A stretch of 64,000 nucleotides of DNA from positions 30,845,979-30,909,978 of the forward strand of contig NC_088302.1 in NCBI RefSeq assembly GCF_032854445.1, given 5' to 3'. This DNA comes from Liolophura sinensis (taxonomy: Eukaryota > Mollusca > Polyplacophora > Chitonida > Chitonidae). Made by a program: the position numbers and the translations under genes. The notes under the pieces are model-generated. The model was not told the DNA's origin. It worked only from the letters and a program-made list of their open reading frames with translations, and did not search any database. Each line of letters opens with the position of its first letter. Positions within the stretch are counted from its first letter, which is position 1. Below, in pieces: positions 36,101 through 48,100 of the stretch.

Positions 36101-39100
36101 CCGAGCCTTTAGACTATAGCACAACGGAGGGCAAAAGATTTGACGGACGAACAAACAGGGACGGTCAATCACGGGCCCTGTGGGAAAAAATGTTTTCTTG
36201 GCTTTATTACAGTCATGACCAACAAGGTTGGAAGTGCAAATTATGTGAGGAATATGCTGTAACAGGTGACGAGACATGGAAAAATAAAGCAGTTTAAACT
36301 AGAAGGCCATCCAAAAAGGGTTTTAGAAAATCACAGCCGTGGCAGTAAACACCAGAATGCCATTACTCAGAAAAGAGCTATACAAGCCATGGTTTCCAAG
36401 GGAAATATAACACAGCAGATAACGAGCGGAGAAATGGGCTTCAGTGAAAGATCGTAGAATCCTGCCTTGCTGAATCATAATGTGCTAATTTTCATTTGAA
36501 AAGATGAACTTGGTGAGTTAATACACAATTTGTTTGAGACTTTTTGCACATTATGGTTCTGAATGTATCTGTTATGTGCATGTCTGACATACTGATAGTT
36601 ATCAAGTCAATACATAAGAAATAGAATGTTTACTATAATGAGCAAGTAAATGAACTCAAAGCAGTGCTTGGGTGAAAGTCAAGGTACATTGTGCATGCAC
36701 TTGTTTATTTACAACAACAAACCTGCTGACATATATGTGATGGTATGTGTTATAAATTAAAACCCGAGGGTCTGCGACAAAATGCACTGTTTCATTATTT
36801 GTCACATGTATGTATGTCACATCTAAAACTCAGGGTCAGTCCCAGTTCGTAGGCCTACAACAGAGACGTATATCGTTATATTATTAAAACATATATATAT
36901 AGATGTAAAATATAAATGTGTGGATAGTATTAACTAATATTTTAAGCTGTTTAAAATACCTGAGAGTGCTTTTCATAACATCTATCAAAGTGCTTAATAT
37001 GGCCTAGAATGCATTTCTGGGCGTCGAAAAAATCTAGCGGCTGGGGGCCTGCGGCCACCAGACCCCCGGCTAATAGGCAACGCCTCGCTACGCTCGGCCC
37101 AAGGGTGCCCAAACTTTGGACCTAGAATAGCCCCAGATTAGGGTACATAGAAACTTAAGAGCTGAGTGATTTTTTTACATATTTGTTTTAATTTAGCATT
37201 TGTGAAATGCTCCCATTTCGAAAAACAAGGGCTTAAATCACATTTCGAAAATTTGTACGTAAGTCAAAACTGACTTTTGTGGAATCGTCTCCAGTTCATC
37301 GGTCATCTTGCACTGTTGACTTGTAAGTACCAGTGTAAGTTGTAATATTGCACAAATAAATGCTTTGTAGAATTCAGATGCTGTTACGTGTGAAGGTTTT
37401 ACCCAGATAACCACTTTGTTTTGTAGCTGTGCAGTTCATGTGGGAATGTTGTTGTGAGACGGTGTCACGCTTAAGAAAGGAAGAAGGTGCTGGCTGTATT
37501 CTGGCACATTGTATGGGCCTGGGGAAGACCCTGTCTGTAAGTTTATCTCAAAAATTGTCAACCTTTAAAGATCTGTATACATGTGTATATCTGAAGGACT
37601 GCTCGTATTCCATTCTGGTGCATGTAATTTAGTTTTATGGTTACTTTAGGGATAACTGCAGAGATATTTTGCCGTTTTTTAGAATGCATACCTTTTCAAA
37701 CTTGAGCAATCAAGGTCATTGAGACTGTATATGGACTGTTGTATGTTAAGCTGACTTGACCTAGTTTTGCATCTGGTTACTTGAATTAATGTAAGAATTA
37801 TGCCTTGAACACCATTCTGTATTGACTTTAAATTTGTCCAGGTTGTGGCGTTTGTGCACACCATGCTGTCCAATGTGAAGATAACCAAGTTAAGGACATG
37901 TCTGGTGGTATGCCCACTCAACACGGTCCCTTATTGGCAGAGAGAGTGGGCATGTGGTTGGACAAGAAAGATCGTCTTGAGGTAAACAACACTTGAAGTT
38001 GGTCTTGAGGAGGAAAAAAATACCCGTTTGTTCTTGACATTAGATTGGTTGGGGGTGACTGCTAGTCATCTAGCCTACCTCAACTCATAAATCTGCAAGT
38101 GTCATGTACAGTTCCTCAACAGTAATTTCGTGGAATTCTCCACCAACTAATTGCATGTGCTCAGGACCTACCTATCTATACTCCAGTCCAGGGGCCGATA
38201 CCTGGCCCCATTCCTGATGGTCTGTGCTCAGGACATACTTACCTATACTCCAGTCCAGGGGCCGATACCTGGCCCCATTCCTGATGGTCTGTGCTCAGGA
38301 CATACCTACCTATACTCCAGTCCAGGGCCGATACCTGGCCCCATTCCTGATGGTCTGTGCTCAGGACATACCTACCTATACTCCTGTCCAGGGGCCGATA
38401 CCTGGCCCCATTCCTGATGGTCTGTGCTCAGGACATACCTACCTATACTCCAGTCATGGCCGGATACCTGGCCCCATTCCTGATGGTCTGTGCTCAGGAC
38501 ATACCTACCTATACTCCAGCCCAGGGGCCGATACCTGGCCCCATTCCTGATGGTCTGTGCTCAGGACATATCTACCTATACTCCAGTCCATGGGCCGATA
38601 CCTGGCCCCAATCCTGATGGTCTGTTTCCCAGTTTGCAGTCACAATTGGTGACTGATTTCCAAAAAATGTACACTTTTCAAATATGCTCAGGTGTCTTTC
38701 ATTGTTGAAACAATGGGGCATGGTATAATATGAGAAGTGAAGATTTTGGTTGACTTAAATATGCATTCACTAATGTATTTTCAAGGCATGTAGCCAAGGT
38801 CAAGTACTAGTTAACTGTCAAGTACACAACACACAGTAGTAGCTCCCTGGTACACTTTTTTCCCCCCCAAAATATGCAGTTTTGCATTAAAGGAGAAGAA
38901 AACATAAAAATGATGCAAAATCAGATAAAAGAGCGTCAAAACTTATTTGCAAATATGATCTATAATATTTTTTGGGATTTTTTTTTTCAAGAGAAAAAGG
39001 TAGTTGGTGGGTATTTGGGGCAACTTTTGGTATTTATTGTTGTTACATAATTATGTTCTAAATAAATATGTGATGCTTGTCTTATAAATTTATTTGAATG

Positions 39101-42100
39101 TTAATTTTTTTGTTTATATCGAAAACATATGAATTTACCCAAATTATGATAATATTTATGAACATATTAAAAATATAAATATAATCCAATTTGAGGTTTT
39201 AATACATTTGTTAGCTGAAAAGAAACAAATTCTAGTGTAAAAAATATTTATTAAACTTGTGTTACATCCTCATTGATGACATTATTAAACAAAGACTATA
39301 AATACCAAAAGGTGGTTCCAAATGCCCACAATACAAAAATTATTTTTAAATGTCTTTTTCTCCTTAAGGGAAAGTTGGAAAAAATATTGAATATTTGGGA
39401 ATAACTTTTTCGCTCTCTTTCATCTGAACTTTGTCCTTTTTATATTTTTTCTACCTTTAAAATTTTCCCCAATTGAGAGCCCTTTCACAATATCTTTGGA
39501 TTATGCTCTGGTGCTGCTGTAAGTATTGTACTACGGAAAAGAGTTTTATTTAAATAATCAGGTAAAGTAATGTGTCATCTGCTATTATTCACATGTTATT
39601 TCACCTGCTTAGCATAGCAGTGGTGATTATTTGATGAAAGAGTTCATGGAATTACTAATGTTCAGGTGATTATTTTTATGCAAGGTTTCCTGGAATTACA
39701 GGCGATCTTCTGTAAGTGAATGTAGTATTATTGACTACAGCGTTAAAAACTAATCAGTACATTTTTTTTATTTCTAATTAATGCTTTATTGAATATGTGT
39801 AGATGCTTTGCTTATCATATGTCCATGTCCTATGTTGCCTAAGGTATTTGAGATGTCAAGTGTGAAGGATAACTGGAAACGTGCCGACACATTGACAGAT
39901 TGGCAGGAGTGTGGAGGGATTCTCATCATAGGCTATGAGATGTACCGGAATCTCACACATACTAACAGTCGCATCAAGAGTAAAAAACTTAAGAAGATAT
40001 TTGAGGATACCTTGGTGAACCCTGGTAAGCATTTAATCAGTTTTGCTGTTGAACTGTAAAATTTCTGTTCTTGTGCTAAGAATTTTTATTAATACACATT
40101 TAAGTATTTTCTTAGAGAAGAATGATTTAAATACTGAAGTAATGATTCTAAGAATTTTTATGAATACTGCCCTTTCAGAGTTCATCTGCCTTTCTCACTG
40201 ATGGTGTAATAAGCAGTCAATGATGCTTGTGTGGCTGTTTCTGCAGACTACCTCTCGTTGAGCCTCTCATCAGTGCAGGTCACTGTGGGTTCCAAGCCCA
40301 GTTTATACTGGTTTCCTCCCCGGTTGTCCATGGGATGGTGTTCCAGCAACCTACTGGTGGTCGTGGGGGGTTTCCCTGGGCTCTGCCCGGTTTTCATCCA
40401 TCATAATGCTTTCCACCGTTGTAATATTTTAGACATTTTGTTTATTATTGGGTTTTGGTGTATGCAACAAATTCACTTCTGCATAGATTGGAACAAGAGG
40501 CCCGAAAGTTTTCATGATGGCATGCTGCTTAATTTCCGGACTGAGCTCTTGGGCCTTGAAAACTGTTAATCGAATCCATTCTTACCCCCTTCCCTCACAA
40601 GCCCCCACAAGAAGAATGCTATGTTGTACCTTCTGTATTCTAAGACACTTGCTCTTAAATTACACATTAAGAAGTCAAAAACATTCATTTCATGTATCTT
40701 TTAGACTCAATATTTTGGCTGTGTCATTTTGTCAGATGAAAATGACATAAAATTCTATTTCATGTGATTTGTTGAATTCCACAAATTGCACCGTGTGTAC
40801 ATCTTCTAGGCAATAGACCAGTAGCAATAATATGAGGTGACTGCGGGGTATATAACATCAAGTAAGATTTATTTGATTGGTGTTTTACAACGTACTCAAG
40901 AATATTTGACCTATATGATCACGGCCAGCATTATGGTGGAAGGAAGCCGGGCAGAGCCCGGAGGATAACCCACGGCCATCCGCAGGTTGCTGAGACTCAT
41001 GATGTAAGGACTGCCTACAGCATATATGACCTGAGATTACTGCTGCTTATTTAACGTAAGGTGAGTGCTGGTTATAATGCAAGATGACTGCTGCATATAT
41101 AACGCGAGATGGCTGCTTGGTTATATGACATGAGGTGTTTCTTGACAGGACCTGACCTAGTGGTGTGCGATGAGGGCCACATCCTGAAGAATGATGCCAG
41201 TGGTATGTCAAAGGCCATGACTCGTGTGAGGACCCTCAGGAGAATCGTCCTGACTGGCACACCTCTACAGAATAACCTCTCTGAGTGTGAGTACTGGTGT
41301 CTGCAACATCTATCAGGGCCAATTTAGTGTGATTCAATCTAACTGTGATGATTCAGCCCTGATGACTCAGTTGGTAGAGTGTCCATTTTGAGGGCCGTAG
41401 ATCCACAGTTAATCCTGGGTCAGGTCACACCTAAGACCTTAAAAGAGGAAGTTGTTACTTCCTTGCTTGGCGTTCAGCATTACGGGGATAGTGCAATTAT
41501 TGGTAGACCCATATCAGTATAATGGCTCGGGCGGGGCAGCTTGCTTGCCTTTGGTAAGGTGTCTCAGTGAAGCAGCCCTAGATAAAAGAGCGTAGTGGAA
41601 ATCCATCCTGCAACAAGGAGGCACATTACACATACATGCACTTGTCGTCATATGACAGAAAAATTGTTAAGTTCGACGTTAAACCCTACGCACTCACTCA
41701 ATCATTCATGTATCAATCTGTTTGCTGTAAATTACGCTTAATTTTGCAAACTAATTATCCTGTACATTTACAAAGCTGTCATAACACTAGGGCAAGCATA
41801 TTTACTCTGGTGGCTTATCTCTTAAGTATGTGTTGTCATGGATGTTACTGCAAGCGTAAATTGTGTCTGCTTCTTAAAATGGGCCTCTGACGGCTGATTA
41901 CTGTATTTTTACTAAAATTCCTCCATGACGAAGTCACTCACTTGGCTTGATTCTCAAAGTTCTCTTCCTCTAGAAAGGTGTGTTGTCTACTAGCGCATAT
42001 ACAAAAGTAAAATACAATGTATTAAATGACAGACTGAACAATTTGAAACTACATTTGGTTATTTTGAAAATATGTGCCATTGTTTCTCGGGTGGACTTAA

Positions 42101-45100
42101 GAAGGTGGATTGCATTTCGTACTCCTGGTATCATGTGAGCATTTTGTGTGGTAGTTTTAGTCCAGACCACTTCAAAGTGGTTAGAACCATTAAAAAACAT
42201 TTGTAAAGTACACCTTCAAAGCTTTGGCGACATTATGTGGAAAAATTGAGTAGTTGTACATTTAACTTTTGTTCAGGTGCTGAAACTGTAAAATGTCGAA
42301 GGTGTGTGAGAAATAGTCAAAACATGTCCCATCTAATTTTCAGATCATTGCATGGTGAACTTCGTGAAGCCAAATCTCTTGGGTACACGAAAGGAGTTCC
42401 AGAACAGATTTGTCAACCCGATAACAAATGGTCAGTGCGCTGACTCCACGCCCTTCGATGTTAAGCTGATGAAGCGTCGAGCCCACATTCTACATGACCT
42501 GCTGGCTGGGTGTGTCCAGGTAAGGAAGCCATGAATATGTTTTTATTTGCTCCAAATTGTTTTCCGGTATTGTTTTTGAAAGTGTGATTTACAGGCTCTG
42601 AAATGATGCTGTCATATTCCAGTTATAAGGTAGGTAACTGTTTCTCTCACTCTCAAAAGAAGTTATATCTTATAATATGATTTTAAAAACAAATGAAGAT
42701 ACAAATGAAGAATGTGCAGCTTCAATTAGTGACGCATGAGCATTTCAAATATGCAGCCCTCAGTCAAGAAAAAAAAAAAAAGAACACTATCCTCAAGACC
42801 AAGAAGATCAGTATGTCTTGCCTTCAATAGAGCTGGTAATGCAGTTAAAGAAGAAAAAAGTTACTTTCAATTGTGAGGGAAGTTTTGCATGTCACTGTTT
42901 CTTTTTGCTTCAGAGACGTGACTACTCAGCCCTGACCAAGTTCCTTCCCCCTAAGTTTGAGTATGTCATTGCTGTTCGCCTCAGCAAGGTCCAGATCGAT
43001 CTGTACAGGAACTACCTTTCTATGAAAGGTCTGATGGCTGGAGACGGTTGGACAGTCATTACGAAAGGGGCTAAGCTCTTCTCCGACTACCAGGCTCTAA
43101 TGAAGATATGGACTCACCCATGGATTTTGAAGCTAGATGAAATCAGAACACAAAACAAGGTAGATATATCATCAGTTCTTCTGGTACTTCAGAATTTTCA
43201 GAGAACTTAGGTTCTATTTCATGATATGGCTTAAATACTGTGGCAAATTATAACTTGTTTGTGCCAAAGGGAATCAGTTACTTGGCGCTAAACAGCATTG
43301 ATGAACAGTGTTTGTGGTTTATTTGTTGTAATCTAATGGGATTGAGTGTTGTCAGCAAAATATTGGATATGGGATCGTTGTATGTGTTGAGACGTACATG
43401 GAGTTCCCTGAAGGCCATAGTTCAGCAGAAGGGAATAGGGCAAGTAACTATTGGTTAATGGTGGGGAGGGATTTTGATATCATAGTGTTGAGATGAGTAG
43501 TGTTACAATGAGACAGAAGACCAACCAAAGTGCAGATTGAATGAAATGCCGTAATGAAGACAAAAGTGGGGTGTGTTTGTGGTTGTGGGGGTTGTGTGTG
43601 GGTTTGGTGTGTGGGTGGGGCGGGAGGTGGGTACTTGGGTTTCTTAGAATTAAATGAAGGCAAGAGAAATCTTTGCATACAGCCTGATTGAAAAGTCTTG
43701 AAGCAGCTTGTGAACTGAGAAGTTAAACTATGGGGAGAGGTTTCAAGTGTAACTGGATTATGACCCTGGGAATTGTCTATTTTTTCAGGCGTCTGCCTAT
43801 GTTGATGAGAGTGATGGCTCTCTTGAATCATCCTTCATTAACGATGATAGTGAACCAGAAAGTGATGCGTCAGATAGCGAGTCCCCAGTTGGCACCTCAG
43901 ATGTCTGCTCAGATTCTGATGATGACAAGAAGAAGAAAAAGAAGAAAAATGGGTAAGCTCTGTGTACAGTAAATCATCAGTGATCTAGTGGAATAGCACA
44001 CCATTTTACTTAGTCTTAGTTGGTGATGAATTCTCTGGAATTTATAGGTGATTTATTTGATTGGTCTTTTACGCTGTACTTATATTTCACTTATACGACG
44101 GCGACCAGCATTATGGTGGGAGGAAACCGGCTAGGGCTCGGTCGAATCCCACGACCATCTGCAGGTTGCTGCAGACCTTCCCACATACGCCCGTAAAGGA
44201 AATCAGCATGAGCTGGACTTAAATTCACAGCGACCGTATTGGTTAGAGGCTCCTGGGTTATTGTACTAAATTAAGAGTTTATGCAAAATTTCACAAATAT
44301 TTTGGCTTCTGTACCTCCTAGACACATAGCCTATCTTGTATCTAGTTTAAGAATACACTGTTGATTTCATTTTATTGTATTTCATGGCTTGTGTATCATA
44401 TTCAACCCTGATGACTACGGGGGGGAAAAATCCATGAAAATCTGAAAGGTTTGAGTGTGAAAACTGTTACCAGTCTATGACGATATGTTAATTATGAATC
44501 TGTTTTGCGAATTAAGGTGGTCATGATTGAAGTATAAGACAGAATGCACCTATCAGTGGTATAAGTGTGGAATTCTATTCTGTATACAGATCAGACGACT
44601 CCAGTGATGAGAAAGGCAAGAAGAAGGGTGAAGTTGTGAAAGGGTGGAAGACAAGATCACGAGGGGGAGGTGAGTGTAGGCTCATAAACAGACCAAGATA
44701 TTGAAATTTATTTATTTATTCATTCATTTATTCATTTATTTGATTGCTGTTCGATGCCGTTCTCAAGAATATTTCACTTGAATGATGGAGGCAAGCAGTC
44801 TAGTGGGAGCATCGAAATTTGGTCACAACTATTTTTCTTTTACTTTCGTCTGGTGTACAAAATGTTCAAATTTTGCTCTGCGGTTAACAACTAAAGGCTT
44901 TTTATGCCTCTTTGTAGAGCAACAATTGCCTCGGTAAGGACATTTAATAGGAAAGATAAAGAGAAACAGACCAATTGATAATAAGACCAGAAGGCAGTCC
45001 AGGAGCTGAAACCTTTGCCACAAATAAACATACAAATTCCCACACTGTAGACAAAGGGAAAATACTTTGAATTTCTGCACCATCTGTCAGTGGTGAAGAA

Positions 45101-48100
45101 TCACATATAGTATTCCTTAGTCTGCATCTCGACCCTGCTCACCCCCAAAACTTAATGGATTGCTCCTTATCCCATTGTCAACATATGCACAAAATTCTTT
45201 CAAGTTGCTGACAAATAGAGTAATGAACTCTGAACAAAACATGACATTGTTGAGGGAGATAAAAAAAGTGTTTGTTTCTGTGTCTAAATCTGAAGTGAAA
45301 GTATAAATGTTACTCTTGGGAAGTATTCATGCTCAGTGTTACATGTGAAAATTGTGCCCCTATATTCAGGCGATGATTCCAGTACCAGCCTGAAGGAAGA
45401 GCCAATAAAGAAGGCTGCTCCTAAAGAGTCGGAGTGGTGGTGGGAGCACGTCCCCGATGAGTCAGAACATGCTGTGGAGCTCAGCGGCAAACTTGTGCTT
45501 CTGCTCGATATACTCAAGATGTGTGAAGAAATAGGAGACAAGGTGTAAGTGCTAGCTCATGCCAGATATTGTCTATTAAAATGAAGAAATAGGGGACAAG
45601 GTGTAAGTGCTAGCTCATGCCAGATATTGTCTATTAAAATGAAGAAATAGGAGACAAGGTGTAAGTGCTAGCTCATGCCAGATATTGTCTGTTAGAATGA
45701 AGAAATAGGAGACAAGGTGTAAGTGCTAGCTCATGCCAGATATTGTCTATTAAAATGAAGAAATAGGGTACAAGATGTAAGTGCTAGCTCATGCCAGATA
45801 TTGTCTGTTAGAATGTATTGTCTGTTAGAATGAAGAAATAGAGGACTAGGTGTAAGTGCTAGCTCATGCCAGATATTGTCTGTTAGAATGAAGAAATAGG
45901 GTACAAGGTGTAAGTGCTAGCTCATGCCAGATATTGTCTGTTAGAATGAAGAAATAGGAGACACGGTGTAAGTGCTAGCTCATGCCAGATATTGTCTGTT
46001 AGAATGAAGAAATAGGAGACAAGGTGTAAGTGCTAGCTCATGCCAGATATTGTCTATTAAAATGAAGAAATAGGGTACAAGATGTAAGTGATAACTCATG
46101 CCAGATATTGTCTGTTAGAATGTATTGTGTGTTAGAATGAAGAAATAGAGGACTAGGTGTAAGTGCTGGATCATGCCAGATATTGTCTGTTAGAATGAAG
46201 AAATAGGGTACAAGATGTAAGTGCTAGCTCGTGCCAGATATTGTCTGTTAAAATGCATTGTCTCTTAGAATACATCATCTCTTAAAATACATTGTTTGTT
46301 TGAATTTACTTGTGGACCCATGCTGGATGACATACATGTATGATAGCTAACTGTAAAGCAAATAATCAGAGGAGAAAAACAATTTGACGCATTGGTACGG
46401 ATGTTCACACTTGTCTATGCATTGCTTGAAAGTACTAGAATTTTATTAAAGCTATTAAGATTTAAAGTTCTTGAAAAAAAGTTGTTTTTTTTTCGGTATA
46501 ATTTGTAAGTATTTGATTTGTGAATCTTAAATATTGTATTGTGTTGTTTGAAATAGATAAGAAATAGAAGCTACCGAAATGGTATCTGTTGCAATGGAAA
46601 CGTAGGATATCAAATCCTTGAAAGTTCTTGAGAAACATTTTCTGTCACTTGAGGGAACCCTTTATTTAGGGTAAGATTAATATCTCTGCATTATTTGGGT
46701 GAAAGAAAACTTGACAGATTGCATTTTTCATTAAATCAGTATGATTTTCTTTAAAGGTTGACATCAGTGTATTGTTAGGTCACTCATACAGTTTTCAGGC
46801 CTAATTACGCATACAATGTCTCCGTGATTTCACACCGTTACATTCCAAATGATTTGTCTTTGCTTCAGATTGGTGTTCAGTCAGAGTTTGCTCTCATTGG
46901 ACTTGATTGAGAACTTTCTCCAGTATGTGGATGAACAGAGTCAGGAAGCAGCCCACAACAAAGCCTCAGCTGAAGAGAATGCTGAGAAGAATGAAAAGGA
47001 GAAAAAAGAAGAGGATAAAGAGAAGGACAAAAAAGAGGAGAAGGAGGACAAGGACAAAAAAGAGGAGAATGAAAAGGAGAATAACAAAAAACAGGAGGCT
47101 AAACTAGAGAGCAAAGAGGAGGGTGAAGAGAAGGGCAAAACTGTAGAGACTGAAGAGAAAGACAAAATTGAAGAGGATAAAGAGGACAAAAAGGAGAATA
47201 TAGTAGAGGATAAAGAGAAAAACAATGATGAGAATGAAGGGACAGATGGAGATAAAAAGGAAATGAAGGATGGAGAGGAAGGGGAATCAAAGGAGAAAGA
47301 CAGTATCCTAGGGCATATAAGTGAGGTAAGAATAAATCCAGCAATAACATGATGATGTAACACTTTATGGCGTACATTACCCACAGGTTAATGATCACCA
47401 GTATAAACCTGATCACCAGTAGAAACTTGATCACACTGATCACCAGTAGAAACCTGATCACTAGTAGAAACCTGATCACCAGTAGAAACCTGATCACCAG
47501 TAGAAACCTGATCACCAGTAGAAACCTGATCACCAGTAGAAACCTGATCACTAGTAGAAACCTGATCACACTGATCACCAGTAGAAACCTGATCGCCAGT
47601 AGAAACCTGATCGCTAGTAGAGACCTGATCACCAGTAGAAACCTGATCACCAGTAGAAACCTGATCACCAGTAGAAACCTGATGACTAGTAGAAACCTGA
47701 TCACACTGATCACCAGTAGAAACCTGATCACCAGTAGAAACCTGATCGCTAGTAGAAACCTGATCGCCAGTAGAAACCTGATCACTAGTAGAAACCTAAT
47801 CACCAGTAGAAACCTGATCACTAGTAGAAACCTGATCACCAATAGGACTTGGCCATTAGTGAATGAATATAAAGTAGTGATTTTGCTAAACAACAAATGG
47901 TGCATGGCTGGAGTAGATGTATCTTTTTTTTTACAAACATATTCATCATGTAGGCCTTTAAATATAACACAGTCACTCTATTGCCTTATCAGTTGTTTAA
48001 GTTTGGGGTGAGCTGGACTTGTGGCGAGGATTACTTCCGTATGGATGGAAGCACAGCCCCTCATTTGCGCAAAAACTACGCAGATATCTTCAACGACCCT

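Noticed and set aside
45545..46250. CRISPR-like array because of regular 58 bp repeats
   Set aside because: Repeats are contiguous without unique spacers, and the genome is animal.
46941..47384. Ser/Phe-rich minus-strand frame
   Set aside because: Antisense of the Glu/Lys-rich ATRX exon 24.
47099..48011. Long open frames on both strands (268 and 214 codons)
   Set aside because: They follow the 18 bp tandem array, whose unit length is a multiple of 3; the peptides are pure repeats.
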